Of a stretch of 64,000 nucleotides of DNA, positions 20,529 through 29,834 are shown piece by piece. The stretch's first letter is position 1; every line of letters begins with the position of its first letter. The DNA is taken from NCBI RefSeq assembly GCF_001597745.1, contig NZ_LUHJ01000074.1, positions 142,743 through 206,742 on the forward strand, given 5' to 3'. The translations under genes were made by a program, and so were the position numbers. The notes beneath the pieces were generated by a model. That model ran no database searches. It was not told the DNA's origin and worked only from the letters and a program-made list of their open reading frames with translations. The stretch is from Anabaena sp. 4-3 (GTDB lineage Bacteria; Cyanobacteriota; Cyanobacteriia; Cyanobacteriales; Nostocaceae).

Positions 20529-23500
20529 ATTTCTATTTCCTCTCTGTCTTCGCCGATTTGCTCATATCCAGTTTGTAACTTTTGTACTGTTATAATTTCC
20601 TCGATTTTATCAACCAAATTTTTAACTGTTGGATACTCAAAGAAGCTACGCAAAGGTAAATCAATTTTCAAGGTTTCCCGTACTCTAGAAATAACTTGGG
20701 TAGCTAAAAGTGAATGTCCTCCTAAATCAAAGAAGTTGTCATCAATTCCTATTTTTTCTTTCCCTAATACATCAGCCCAAATATCAGCTATTATCTGTTC
20801 TGTTGGGGTGCGGGGTGGGACATAAGTTGCTTCATCTCCAGTTTTTGTATCTGGTACAGGTAGTGCTTTACGGTCTATTTTTCCATTAGGAGTTAATGGA
20901 AAAGTAGTTAAGGTAACAAAGAATTGCGGAACCATATACTCTGGTAATCTGTTTTCGGCAAAACTCCGCAGTTGCGAAATTAATTCTAATTCTTGCTTTT
21001 GCTGTAATGGTTGATTGGCATAAACACCCCAAGATTGAGGAGTGCTATTAATATTTAAAACTATTTCCTGATTCTTTTGTTCTGGATTATGTGCGGGAAT
21101 TTGTTTTAAGAAAACTACGTTGTAGCAACCATCATTACTGTTGTTTGACCAACTAATTTTGACTTGATAAGCAAGTAAATCAGCTATTACCCAAAAATCT
21201 TGCGGATCAATTCCATTTTCTGAGGTTATTTGCTTCAAAATTCTTCGTAACTGCTCAACTGTGAGCAATTCGTCCGCAATTGCAAGTAACTCCAAGGTTT
21301 TAAGTTCAGCAACTATACGGGCGTTAGGAATCTGAGCAATTTTTAGGGTATTGGGTTGATTATTCAGTAAAAGCTGCTGCACACTTTCTACTGACAATTC
21401 TTTTTGCTGCCAATCTAACCAGGGTTGGTTTTCTGTATGATCAATCTGATAACCAAGACGAAGAATTACATCATACTTAAACTTGGTCAGTTCGTTATGA
21501 TGATGACCTCCTTTCAATTCCATCTGCACATTACCAATTTGCGGCAGATGCTGTTGTAGAGTGGTGAAGAAATTAGGAGAAATGACTAACTCGTTTTCAG
21601 CTTGCAGAGAGTCTTTTATTCGTTTTTTTAACTCAGTTACAGTTAGGTCTGAGTCAGCTTGATTTAATTGGACACCAGTATGAAAAGCTTCTAAAAGTGG
21701 CAAGTTACGCACACCACCAATAAAAATACAACCTCCTGGTTTAAGGATACTGACAGCACCTTCTAGAACACTGACTAAATAATCAATGCTGGGGAAGTTC
21801 TGAATAATTTCATTGAGAATAATTACATCAAAAGACTCTGGTTTTATCTTGTCTAAATTATGGGCTACTCCTTGTACAAGAGTAACTTTAGACAATAATT
21901 CTGGCTGGCGTTTGGCTAACAATTGCTGCAAATATTGTAGAGCCGTTTGGGAAATATCTACACCACAGTAATGTAGACAGTGAGGTGCGACTCTGGACAA
22001 AATTAAACCTGTACCACAACCAATTTCTAAAACTCGCTGAGGCTGAAGTGCGAGAATACGTTCTACTGTATTTTCAACGCACTCGATAATTTCCGCTTCT
22101 GGTAAAGGTTGATTTGTATAACGGCTTGTCCAAACTCTCAAGTTGATTGAAGGGTCTTTTTCGGAAAATTGCCAACTGTAGAATTGGTCATAAAGTAATT
22201 CTAAATCTGAAACATATTCAGTTTCAAATTTATGGTTTTTGGGAGTTTGAGGTATTACGTAAGCGACTAATCGCTTATCATTAGCTATGTCGTCTCGTGT
22301 AACTACAACTGTGTCTTGTACTGATGGATGTTGTTTTAATACTGACTCAATTTCTCCCAACTCAATGCGAAAACCGCGAATTTTAACTTGGTAATCACTG
22401 CGTCCGAGAAATTCTATATTCCCGTCTGGTAAATAGCGAGCGATGTCTCCGGTTTTATATAAGCGAGTTGATTTTGATTGCTCAAAAGGATGGGAAATAA
22501 ATTTTTCGCTGGTGAGTTCAGGACGATTTAAGTAGCCTTTTGCTAAACCAATACCAGCAATATAAATTTCACCGGGAATACCAATTGGTACAGGTTGAAG
22601 ATGACTATCTAAGATATATATTTGGGTATTATTTACGGGTTTACCAATGGGTGTAAATCGTTTATGTTGTTGCTGGTTTGGTACGGAATACAGGGTAGTA
22701 CAGATAGTAGCTTCTGTGGGGCCATAACCGTTGATAATGTGTAACCCAGGAATGCGGTTATTAATTGCTGCTAAAGTTTGCTCAAGAATCGGCTCTACCC
22801 CTACCAGTAACCGTCTTAATTCCAATTTTGCTGGTTGTTGTTCTAACCAATTTGCTAAAACAGGCAGCATAAAAGGTGGAATATAGGCACTGGTGATTTT
22901 GTGAGTATGCAACCATTGAATAAACGCTTGACTATCAGCACGAATTTCTTCAGGTACTATATGCAGAGTTGCCCCAAATAAAAGGGCTGAGAAAATTTCA
23001 TAAACTGAAACATCAAAACTTAAACTTGTCCACAAACTACAAACATCTTTAACTGTTAAAGATTGTCTGTTTTCAAAGTCTGCAAGTAGGTTAATAACAC
23101 CCAAATGGTGACAACAAACTCCTTTGGGTTCTCCTGTAGAACCGGAAGTGTAAATCACATAAGCCAAGGATGAACTATGAGCAATATATTGGGAACTACA
23201 AGAACCAATAGTTTCCCAATCTGTATCTAGGCAAACAAGTTGAGAATTATTTGTTGGTAGTTGATTGACTAAAGATTGTTGAGTTAATAAAATAGGTGTT
23301 TTTACATATTGGAGCATCAAAGCCAAACGCTCAACCGGATAGGTAGGATCAAGTGGTACATAAGCCCCCCCAGCTTTCAAAGTCCCCAGAATCCCAATGA
23401 TCATTTCTAGGGATCTATTCATATAAATTCCCACTAAAGTCTCTGAGCCTACCCCTAATTTCTGTAAATAATTAGCTAGTTGATTGGCTTTTTGGTTAAG

Positions 23501-25099
23501 TTCTTGATATGTTAATGACTGCCCTGCCAAAATAACTGCAACGGCATCTGGTGTCTTTTCTACTTGAGTCTCGAATTGCTCATGTAGCCTACATAATTCT
23601 ATGGGGTTAATCTGTGTATTATTCCACTGAAATAATTGATTTTTTTCCGCTTGAGTTAATAATGGTAACTCAGATATTTTGGCTTCAGGATTAGCAACTA
23701 TACCATCTAGTAAAGTCTGGAAATGTTCTATCATCCGCGCAATGGTGGCTGATTCAAACAACTCTGTGCTGTACTCAATTGTTCCTATTAATCCTTGGGC
23801 TTCTATATTTATATCTAAACTCAAATCAAATTGAGATGTATCCCTTTCTACTTCTAAGGAAGTTATGACTAAATTCCCTAGTTGTAAAGTTGGCATTGGC
23901 TGATTGTGGAGAGCAAACCATACCTGAAATAATGGGTTGCTTCCTAAATGCCGTTCCGGTTGTAGTTCTTGAACTAGCTGTTCAAAGGGAAGTTCTTGAT
24001 GTGCATAAGCAGCTAAAGCTGTCTCACGTACTCGTTTCACCAACTCTTTAAAACTCAGTTCCCCAGACACATCATTTCTGAGAACTAAAGTGTTAACAAA
24101 GCATCCTAGTAAATTCTCAATTTCGCTGTGAGTGCGGTTAGCAACTGGAGTCCCAACTAATAAATCTGTCTGTCCTGTGTAACGATAAAGTAAGGTTTTA
24201 AAGGCAGCTAATAAAACTATAAACAAGGTGGCATTTTCCTGTTGCCCTAAAAATTTCAGTTGATTAGTTAATGTTTCTGAAATGGTAAAATTTACCCGCG
24301 CACCTTGAAAACTTTGTTGTAGAGGACGGTTATAGTCTGTTGGTAAATTAAGAATTGGTGGCGCATCTTTTAGTTGCTGCTTCCAATAATTCAGCAGATG
24401 TGATTTATTTTGTAAAGATTGTTTTTGCCACAATGCAAAATCTGCATATTGGATGGGTAATTCTGGTAGTGGGGAAGCTTCACCATGACAAAATGCTTGA
24501 TATAGTGCTGCTAACTCTTGATAAAAGATGCCGCTCGACCAACCGTCAAAAATAATATGATGTATACTCAAAAATAAAATATGTTCTTCTTCTTGTAATT
24601 GGATGAGAAAAATTTTGAATAGGGGAGTTTCAACTAGATTAAATGGCTGCTGAGAATACTCTAATACAAGTTGTTTAACTTTTGCCTCTTGCTCAGGTTT
24701 TGACAATCCTTGTAAGTTGATAATAGGCAGTTCTATTTTTAGTGTAGGCGCAATTTTTTGTACAACTTGCTCATCTATAACTTGAAAGCTCGTGCGAAGA
24801 ATCTCGTGACGCTTAATAATTTCGTTAAGGCTTTTCTCTAAAATATTTATATCAAGTTGACCCTGCAAGGATAACATATTTAACTCGTTGTATGCAGTTA
24901 AATCTGGTTGTAACTGTTGCAGTAGCCAGAATTTTTCTTGAGTTAAAGATAAACTCAAGGTATCATCTGCTTTTCTTTGAGAAATCGTCAGATTATTCTT
25001 TAAATTGTTTTGGCTTTTTTGTTGTTGTAAACGTTTTTCTAATAAGGCTCTTTGTTCTGGAGACAAAGCGGCTATTCTTTCATTTATATCTTTTACCAT
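20525..25099 (-). CDS. NRPS: C, A with inserted N-methyltransferase, PCP
   Basis: The 1524-residue protein starts with the short helix INERIAALSPEQRALLEKRL, then an LCL-type C domain (HHIIFDGWSSG). The A domain has pocket code DVYYLGGICK, identical to that of the other methylating module. An N-methyltransferase (about 970-1370; VLEIGCGTGLILSRV, LNEIIQNFPS) sits between A8 and A10. The PCP site is Ser1463. The acceptor for this C domain's donor is the PKS product, because the gene lies 60 bp downstream of the PKS gene. A good ribosome-binding site (TGAGGTG) precedes ATG 25099. The expected residue is N-methylated and L, since there is no E domain here. Substrate not recognised from the code. 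Confidence 0.96.
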   Translation of the reverse strand: MVKDINERIAALSPEQRALLEKRLQQQKSQNNLKNNLTISQRKADDTLSLSLTQEKFWLLQQLQPDLTAYNELNMLSLQGQLDINILEKSLNEIIKRHEILRTSFQVIDEQVVQKIAPTLKIELPIINLQGLSKPEQEAKVKQLVLEYSQQPFNLVETPLFKIFLIQLQEEEHILFLSIHHIIFDGWSSGIFYQELAALYQAFCHGEASPLPELPIQYADFALWQKQSLQNKSHLLNYWKQQLKDAPPILNLPTDYNRPLQQSFQGARVNFTISETLTNQLKFLGQQENATLFIVLLAAFKTLLYRYTGQTDLLVGTPVANRTHSEIENLLGCFVNTLVLRNDVSGELSFKELVKRVRETALAAYAHQELPFEQLVQELQPERHLGSNPLFQVWFALHNQPMPTLQLGNLVITSLEVERDTSQFDLSLDINIEAQGLIGTIEYSTELFESATIARMIEHFQTLLDGIVANPEAKISELPLLTQAEKNQLFQWNNTQINPIELCRLHEQFETQVEKTPDAVAVILAGQSLTYQELNQKANQLANYLQKLGVGSETLVGIYMNRSLEMIIGILGTLKAGGAYVPLDPTYPVERLALMLQYVKTPILLTQQSLVNQLPTNNSQLVCLDTDWETIGSCSSQYIAHSSSLAYVIYTSGSTGEPKGVCCHHLGVINLLADFENRQSLTVKDVCSLWTSLSFDVSVYEIFSALLFGATLHIVPEEIRADSQAFIQWLHTHKITSAYIPPFMLPVLANWLEQQPAKLELRRLLVGVEPILEQTLAAINNRIPGLHIINGYGPTEATICTTLYSVPNQQQHKRFTPIGKPVNNTQIYILDSHLQPVPIGIPGEIYIAGIGLAKGYLNRPELTSEKFISHPFEQSKSTRLYKTGDIARYLPDGNIEFLGRSDYQVKIRGFRIELGEIESVLKQHPSVQDTVVVTRDDIANDKRLVAYVIPQTPKNHKFETEYVSDLELLYDQFYSWQFSEKDPSINLRVWTSRYTNQPLPEAEIIECVENTVERILALQPQRVLEIGCGTGLILSRVAPHCLHYCGVDISQTALQYLQQLLAKRQPELLSKVTLVQGVAHNLDKIKPESFDVIILNEIIQNFPSIDYLVSVLEGAVSILKPGGCIFIGGVRNLPLLEAFHTGVQLNQADSDLTVTELKKRIKDSLQAENELVISPNFFTTLQQHLPQIGNVQMELKGGHHHNELTKFKYDVILRLGYQIDHTENQPWLDWQQKELSVESVQQLLLNNQPNTLKIAQIPNARIVAELKTLELLAIADELLTVEQLRRILKQITSENGIDPQDFWVIADLLAYQVKISWSNNSNDGCYNVVFLKQIPAHNPEQKNQEIVLNINSTPQSWGVYANQPLQQKQELELISQLRSFAENRLPEYMVPQFFVTLTTFPLTPNGKIDRKALPVPDTKTGDEATYVPPRTPTEQIIADIWADVLGKEKIGIDDNFFDLGGHSLLATQVISRVRETLKIDLPLRSFFEYPTVKNLVDKIEEIITVQKLQTGYEQIGEDREEIEI

Positions 25100-25159
25100 T
25101 ATGCACCTCAGACAAACAAGAAATTTTGATTTTTACCTTCTTGGTAAGTTAGTTGCTAA

Positions 25160-28100
25160 TTATTGACTCAGTAGGGTGTTGGCTTCTTCACTAGACAGAT
25201 TTTCAATTTCTGCTAATAGCTGTTCTATATTGTCCATTTCCTCTGATGCTTGTTTTTCTAAAATTACATGAGCCAGTTGACTAACTGTAGGAGCATCAAA
25301 GAGGAGGGTACGCAGTGGTAATTCAATTTGAAAAGCTTCTCGAATCCGGGAAATTGTTTGTACTGCTAGTAAAGAATGTCCGCCTAATTCAAAAAAGTTA
25401 TCGTTAATTCCTACTTTTTCTATTCCAATAAGTTCTTCCCAAAGATTAGCAAGAGTTTTTTCAGTTTCATTACGAGGAGCTATATAAGTATTTTCTTGCA
25501 GAGTGCGTGAATGTCTGCTGTTAGATACCTGAAGAGAATTTATTGGCTTTTGAGCTAAGGATAAAGATAAAACTAATTGGTTAAGCTGCTCAATTCCTGC
25601 TTGTAAATCTTGGGTGGAAACTATAACTTGTGGTAATGAATTAGCTAAAATGCGGCTAAAGACATCAATTCCTTCTGTGGGTAGAATAGCATTTTTTAAG
25701 CTGGTTTCCCGCCAATTTTTGATTTCATTAGGAATAGTGGTATTAACTGCCATACCAATTTTTTGCCAAGCATCCCAATTAATAGCAATCGTCAATCGGT
25801 TATTTGTTGTTGTATTCCATTGTGCAAAGGCATCTAAAAAGGTATTGGCAGCACAATAATCTACCTGTCCAAATCCTCCTTGAATTGAACTTAAAGATGA
25901 ACAGAGAACTAAAAAGTCTAAATCCTGATTTTTGAGGACATTATTTAAAATTATTGTTCCTTGCACTTTAGGAGCAAAAACACTTTCGGCCATTTCTGGG
26001 GTTTTGAGTTGAATCATCCCAGCACCAGCAACCCCAGCAGCATGAATCACACCGTTAATTGTACCAAAACGTTGTAAAGATTGAGCGATCGCTCTCTGCA
26101 TCTGCTCATCATTAGTCACATCAGCAGCAAGTACCAATACTTCTGCACCTAACGCTTCTAATTCTTTAATTTTGTCGTTTTCAGATGTTACCGAACGTCC
26201 TAATAAAATCAGTTTAGCTTTTACGGTTCTGGCTAGGTATTCTGCTAAAGTTAAACCCATACCTCCCATACCACCTGTAATTAAGTAAACTCCATTTTGT
26301 CGTAAACGGATTTTATCTGTGGTAGCTGGTTCTAGAGAAATCGGTTCAAATGTTTGTACCCAACGGTAATTATTACGGTAAGCAATAATTGAATTTTGTG
26401 ATTCTGCTGTTAATTCTGCCAGTAGTTTCTCTATAAAATCTTCATTCGCTAATCTTGGTAGTACAATGTCAACCAGACGACAACTTATATTCTGATATTC
26501 TTGAGGAATAACTTTACAAGCACCCAAGATAGTTGTTTTTTCAGGATATAATTCTTCATTTCCTGTAATTTTGTGCAGATTGTTGGCAATAACAAAAATT
26601 TGAATTTCATCACTTATTTGTTGTTGTCCAATAGCTTGCGCGAGGTAAACAAGACTGTAAAAACCTAAATTTTGAGTTATTTCCCAAGATAAAGCTTGTG
26701 ATTGTGTAACGCTCCACAAATGAATTATTTGATTAGGTGTTTTATCTTCTTCCCGTAATTCTCGCAGCAAATGATAATAATCATCTGCTTGTTTTGGGTT
26801 AATAGTGTAGATATTGCTATCTATTTGCTTAAATTTTTCTCCTGGTTTGACATAAATTATATCTTGTCTAAGTTGTTGTAATCTCTGTCCAATTTCTGAA
26901 CCTATACCAGATTCATCTATAAAAATTAACGAGTAACCAGAAGTAATCTCTTGAGTTTTAATGATGGGAACTCGTTTCCAAGAAGGAATATAAAACCAGT
27001 CAGTAATATTTGCTTTTTTACCAGCTTTACTGATAACTTGCTTTTGTATTTCTGGTTCAATCCAGTAACGTTGACGTTCAAAGGGATAAGTCGGTAAAGG
27101 TATGCGATAACGCTGTTCATGGCTATAAAAACCAGACCAGTTTATCGCAAGTCCTGCTAACCACAAACGCCCTAAAGTATGGAGCAAGAAATTAACATCA
27201 GATTTTTCTTCCTGGGGATGACGCAAAGAAGGTAATACAACTTGTCCGGCTGCTTGTTGGGTGTGTTGTTTAACAAGAGTACATAAAGTTCTTCCTGGCC
27301 CTACTTCTAACAAGATGCTTGCTGTTTCTTGCAACAAAACTGATAAACCAGCAGAAAAATTGACTGTTTGTCGTAAATGCTGCGCCCAATAATTTGAAGA
27401 TGTTGCTTGTTCTGGTGTAATCCAAGTCCCCGTTAAATTAGAAATAAAGGGAATTTGGGGAGGATTAAGTTTAACTTTTTTCACTTCCGCAGTAAATGGT
27501 TGTAACATTGCTTCCATCATTGAGGAGTGAAAAGCATGGGAGGTATGTAAACGACGAGATTCTATTTTTAATGCAGTTAATTTCTGTTGAAATTCATCTA
27601 TGGCTTCATAACTTCCTGAAACTACACACAAAGCAGGTGCATTACTAGCAGCTAAATCTAAATTTTTAGGCAATAAATCTTTAATTTCGTTTGCTGATGC
27701 AGAAACAGAAAGCATTGCACCTGTAGACATTTGCTGCATCAATTTTCCTCGCACAGCTACTAAAGCTAAGGCATTTTCTAAAGACATGACACCAGCTAAA
27801 CAAGCTGCAACATATTCACCGATACTGTGACCAATCATTACTTGTGGATAAATACCCCAAGACATCCACAGTTGAGCTAAGGAATACTCAATGACAAACA
27901 ATGCTGGTTGTGCTAAAGATGTCTGTTTTAATTGTTCTGTTGCTGCTTGTTTTTCAGTTTCCTGTGGATAAATAACTGCTCGTAAATCTAAACCTAAATA
28001 TGGTTTGAGTATCAGGCAACAATTATCTACTTGTTCTTGAAATACAGGCTCAGTCTGATACAGTTCCTTACCCATATCCACATATTGAGTACCCTGTCCA

Positions 28101-29692
28101 GGAAACATGAAAGTAATAGCGCGTTGTCTGGGTTCCTCAAAATGAGTTAATACTTGGGGATTATCTGGATTTTCTAGGGTATTTATTGCTTCTTGGATAC
28201 TTTGACAAACTATAAAACGACGATAATTAAAAACACTTCTTCCTACCTGCAATGTATAAGCTACATCTGTCAAATCTAACTCAGGATGTTGTTTGAGATG
28301 TTGAGCAAGATTTTGAGTAGCAGTTTCTAAAGCTGAATCAGTTTTGGCTGATAAACACAAAAGTTGATATGCACTTTTGACTTTTGATTTTTGACTTTTG
28401 ACTTGTTCTGGTGCTTCTTCCAAAATTACATGAGCATTAGTCCCACCAATACCTAAAGAACTAACTCCAGCACGTCGCGGGGTAGAAGTTTCAGTCCATT
28501 CTGTCAATTTAGTATTGACATAAAAAGGACTATTTACAAAGTTAATTTCTGGGTTTGGTTGTTCAAAATTTAAGCTAGGCGGAATTAATTTATGTTGCAA
28601 AGATAAAGCGGTTTTGATTAAACCTGTTACTCCTGCGGCTGCGTCTAAATGTCCAATATTTGTTTTGACTGAACCAATTGCACAGAAAGCTTTTTTATCT
28701 GTTTCTGCACGAAAAACATTTGTTAATGCAGATATCTCGATGGGATCGCCTAACGCTGTTCCTGTTCCGTGAGTTTCAATGTAGGTAATGGTTTCGGGTT
28801 CAACATCAGCTAAAGCTATTGCTTCGGCGATCGCTTCTGCTTGTCCATTCACACTAGGCGCAGTGTAGCCAACTTTACCAGAACCATCATTATTGATAGC
28901 ACTACCTTTGATGACTGCATAGATATGATCACCATCTGCGATCGCATCCGATAACCGTTTTAACAGCACTACTCCCACACCATTACCAATAACTGTCCCT
29001 TTGGCTTTGGCATCAAAAGCACGACAATGGCCGTCAGATGATAAAATACCGCCTTCTTGGTGTAAATACCCTGTTTTTTGGGGTATACGCACCGAAGCAC
29101 CACCCGCCAAAGCCATATCACATTGGTAATTCAATAAACTTTGACAAGCTAAAACGGTTGCTACTAAAGAAGTAGAACAAGCAGTTTGTACTGTGAGACT
29201 TGGGCCAGTTAAATTTAATTTATAAGAAACACGAGTAGACAAAAAATCTTTATCATTACCAATTAATTTCTGAAAACTATTAGCTGAACCAATTTGGTCA
29301 ATACTTAACTTAAAAGATAAATAATTATTTAAACTCGCACCAGCATAAACCCCAATCCGACTTTCACATCTTTGAGCGTCATAGCCAGCATTTTCTAAAG
29401 CTTCCCAAGCACATTCTAAAAATAAACGATGTTGGGGGTCAGTCATTTCTGCTTCTTTGGGGTTAAAGCCAAAGAAACCTGCATCAAATAAATCAATATC
29501 TTCTAATACAGACCCAGCTTTTATATAGTTAGGATTATTCAGTAATGATGGATCTACTCCCGCAGCAATTAATTCTTCATCACTGAATTGAGAAATGGCT
29601 TCAACTCCATTACATAAATTTTGCCAAAACTCCGTAATATTTTTAGCACCTGGAAACCGTCCAGACAATCCAATAATAGCAATATTTTCCAT
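25160..29692 (-). CDS. Type I PKS module: KS-AT(malonyl)-KR-ACP
   Basis: About 1510 residues from ATG 29692 (a GTG lies one codon upstream). The KS has catalytic Cys172 (TACSTS) and His308 and His348. The AT (about 528-815) has Ser623 in GHSIGEY and the HAFH signature at 719-722, which marks malonyl-CoA use. The post-AT linker ends PTYPFERQRYW. The KR (about 1110-1310) has the NADPH loop ITGGMGGMG and catalytic Tyr1279 and Asn1283. The ACP (Ser1440) has an LGGHSLLAV motif like NRPS carriers. There is no DH or ER, so the beta-keto group should stop at hydroxyl. Acting on the upstream acyl-seryl-PCP, it would make a statine-like 4-amino-3,5-dihydroxypentanoyl unit. The KS-AT linker contains an in-frame heptamer repeat (28374-28401). 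Confidence 0.97.
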   Translation of the reverse strand: MENIAIIGLSGRFPGAKNITEFWQNLCNGVEAISQFSDEELIAAGVDPSLLNNPNYIKAGSVLEDIDLFDAGFFGFNPKEAEMTDPQHRLFLECAWEALENAGYDAQRCESRIGVYAGASLNNYLSFKLSIDQIGSANSFQKLIGNDKDFLSTRVSYKLNLTGPSLTVQTACSTSLVATVLACQSLLNYQCDMALAGGASVRIPQKTGYLHQEGGILSSDGHCRAFDAKAKGTVIGNGVGVVLLKRLSDAIADGDHIYAVIKGSAINNDGSGKVGYTAPSVNGQAEAIAEAIALADVEPETITYIETHGTGTALGDPIEISALTNVFRAETDKKAFCAIGSVKTNIGHLDAAAGVTGLIKTALSLQHKLIPPSLNFEQPNPEINFVNSPFYVNTKLTEWTETSTPRRAGVSSLGIGGTNAHVILEEAPEQVKSQKSKVKSAYQLLCLSAKTDSALETATQNLAQHLKQHPELDLTDVAYTLQVGRSVFNYRRFIVCQSIQEAINTLENPDNPQVLTHFEEPRQRAITFMFPGQGTQYVDMGKELYQTEPVFQEQVDNCCLILKPYLGLDLRAVIYPQETEKQAATEQLKQTSLAQPALFVIEYSLAQLWMSWGIYPQVMIGHSIGEYVAACLAGVMSLENALALVAVRGKLMQQMSTGAMLSVSASANEIKDLLPKNLDLAASNAPALCVVSGSYEAIDEFQQKLTALKIESRRLHTSHAFHSSMMEAMLQPFTAEVKKVKLNPPQIPFISNLTGTWITPEQATSSNYWAQHLRQTVNFSAGLSVLLQETASILLEVGPGRTLCTLVKQHTQQAAGQVVLPSLRHPQEEKSDVNFLLHTLGRLWLAGLAINWSGFYSHEQRYRIPLPTYPFERQRYWIEPEIQKQVISKAGKKANITDWFYIPSWKRVPIIKTQEITSGYSLIFIDESGIGSEIGQRLQQLRQDIIYVKPGEKFKQIDSNIYTINPKQADDYYHLLRELREEDKTPNQIIHLWSVTQSQALSWEITQNLGFYSLVYLAQAIGQQQISDEIQIFVIANNLHKITGNEELYPEKTTILGACKVIPQEYQNISCRLVDIVLPRLANEDFIEKLLAELTAESQNSIIAYRNNYRWVQTFEPISLEPATTDKIRLRQNGVYLITGGMGGMGLTLAEYLARTVKAKLILLGRSVTSENDKIKELEALGAEVLVLAADVTNDEQMQRAIAQSLQRFGTINGVIHAAGVAGAGMIQLKTPEMAESVFAPKVQGTIILNNVLKNQDLDFLVLCSSLSSIQGGFGQVDYCAANTFLDAFAQWNTTTNNRLTIAINWDAWQKIGMAVNTTIPNEIKNWRETSLKNAILPTEGIDVFSRILANSLPQVIVSTQDLQAGIEQLNQLVLSLSLAQKPINSLQVSNSRHSRTLQENTYIAPRNETEKTLANLWEELIGIEKVGINDNFFELGGHSLLAVQTISRIREAFQIELPLRTLLFDAPTVSQLAHVILEKQASEEMDNIEQLLAEIENLSSEEANTLLSQ
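28374..28401. repeat. Heptamer tandem repeat inside the PKS coding region
   Basis: Four consecutive heptamers (CTTTTGA, CTTTTGA, TTTTTGA, CTTTTGA) lie within the KS-AT linker, encoding the Lys/Ser/Gln-rich run QVKSQKSKVKS. The unit is the same type as the intergenic short tandem repeats elsewhere in this genome. Confidence 0.75.
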
Positions 29693-29834
29693 CACTCAAC
29701 CTTTCAAATTACTGAATTTTCATCTCTCATTTATCAGCTTTAATGGTTATGGCATAAATGTATTTATTAACCATTTCTACTTTTGTCTTGGTGTAGCAAT
29801 GCTAAACTACTACTGATTACTGACTTAATTCAAA

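Noticed and set aside
29742..29775. AATGGTTA/TAACCATT inverted repeat between the loading NRPS and the PKS gene
   Set aside because: 8-bp arms with an 18-base loop in AT-rich DNA are easily found by chance; no linked signal.
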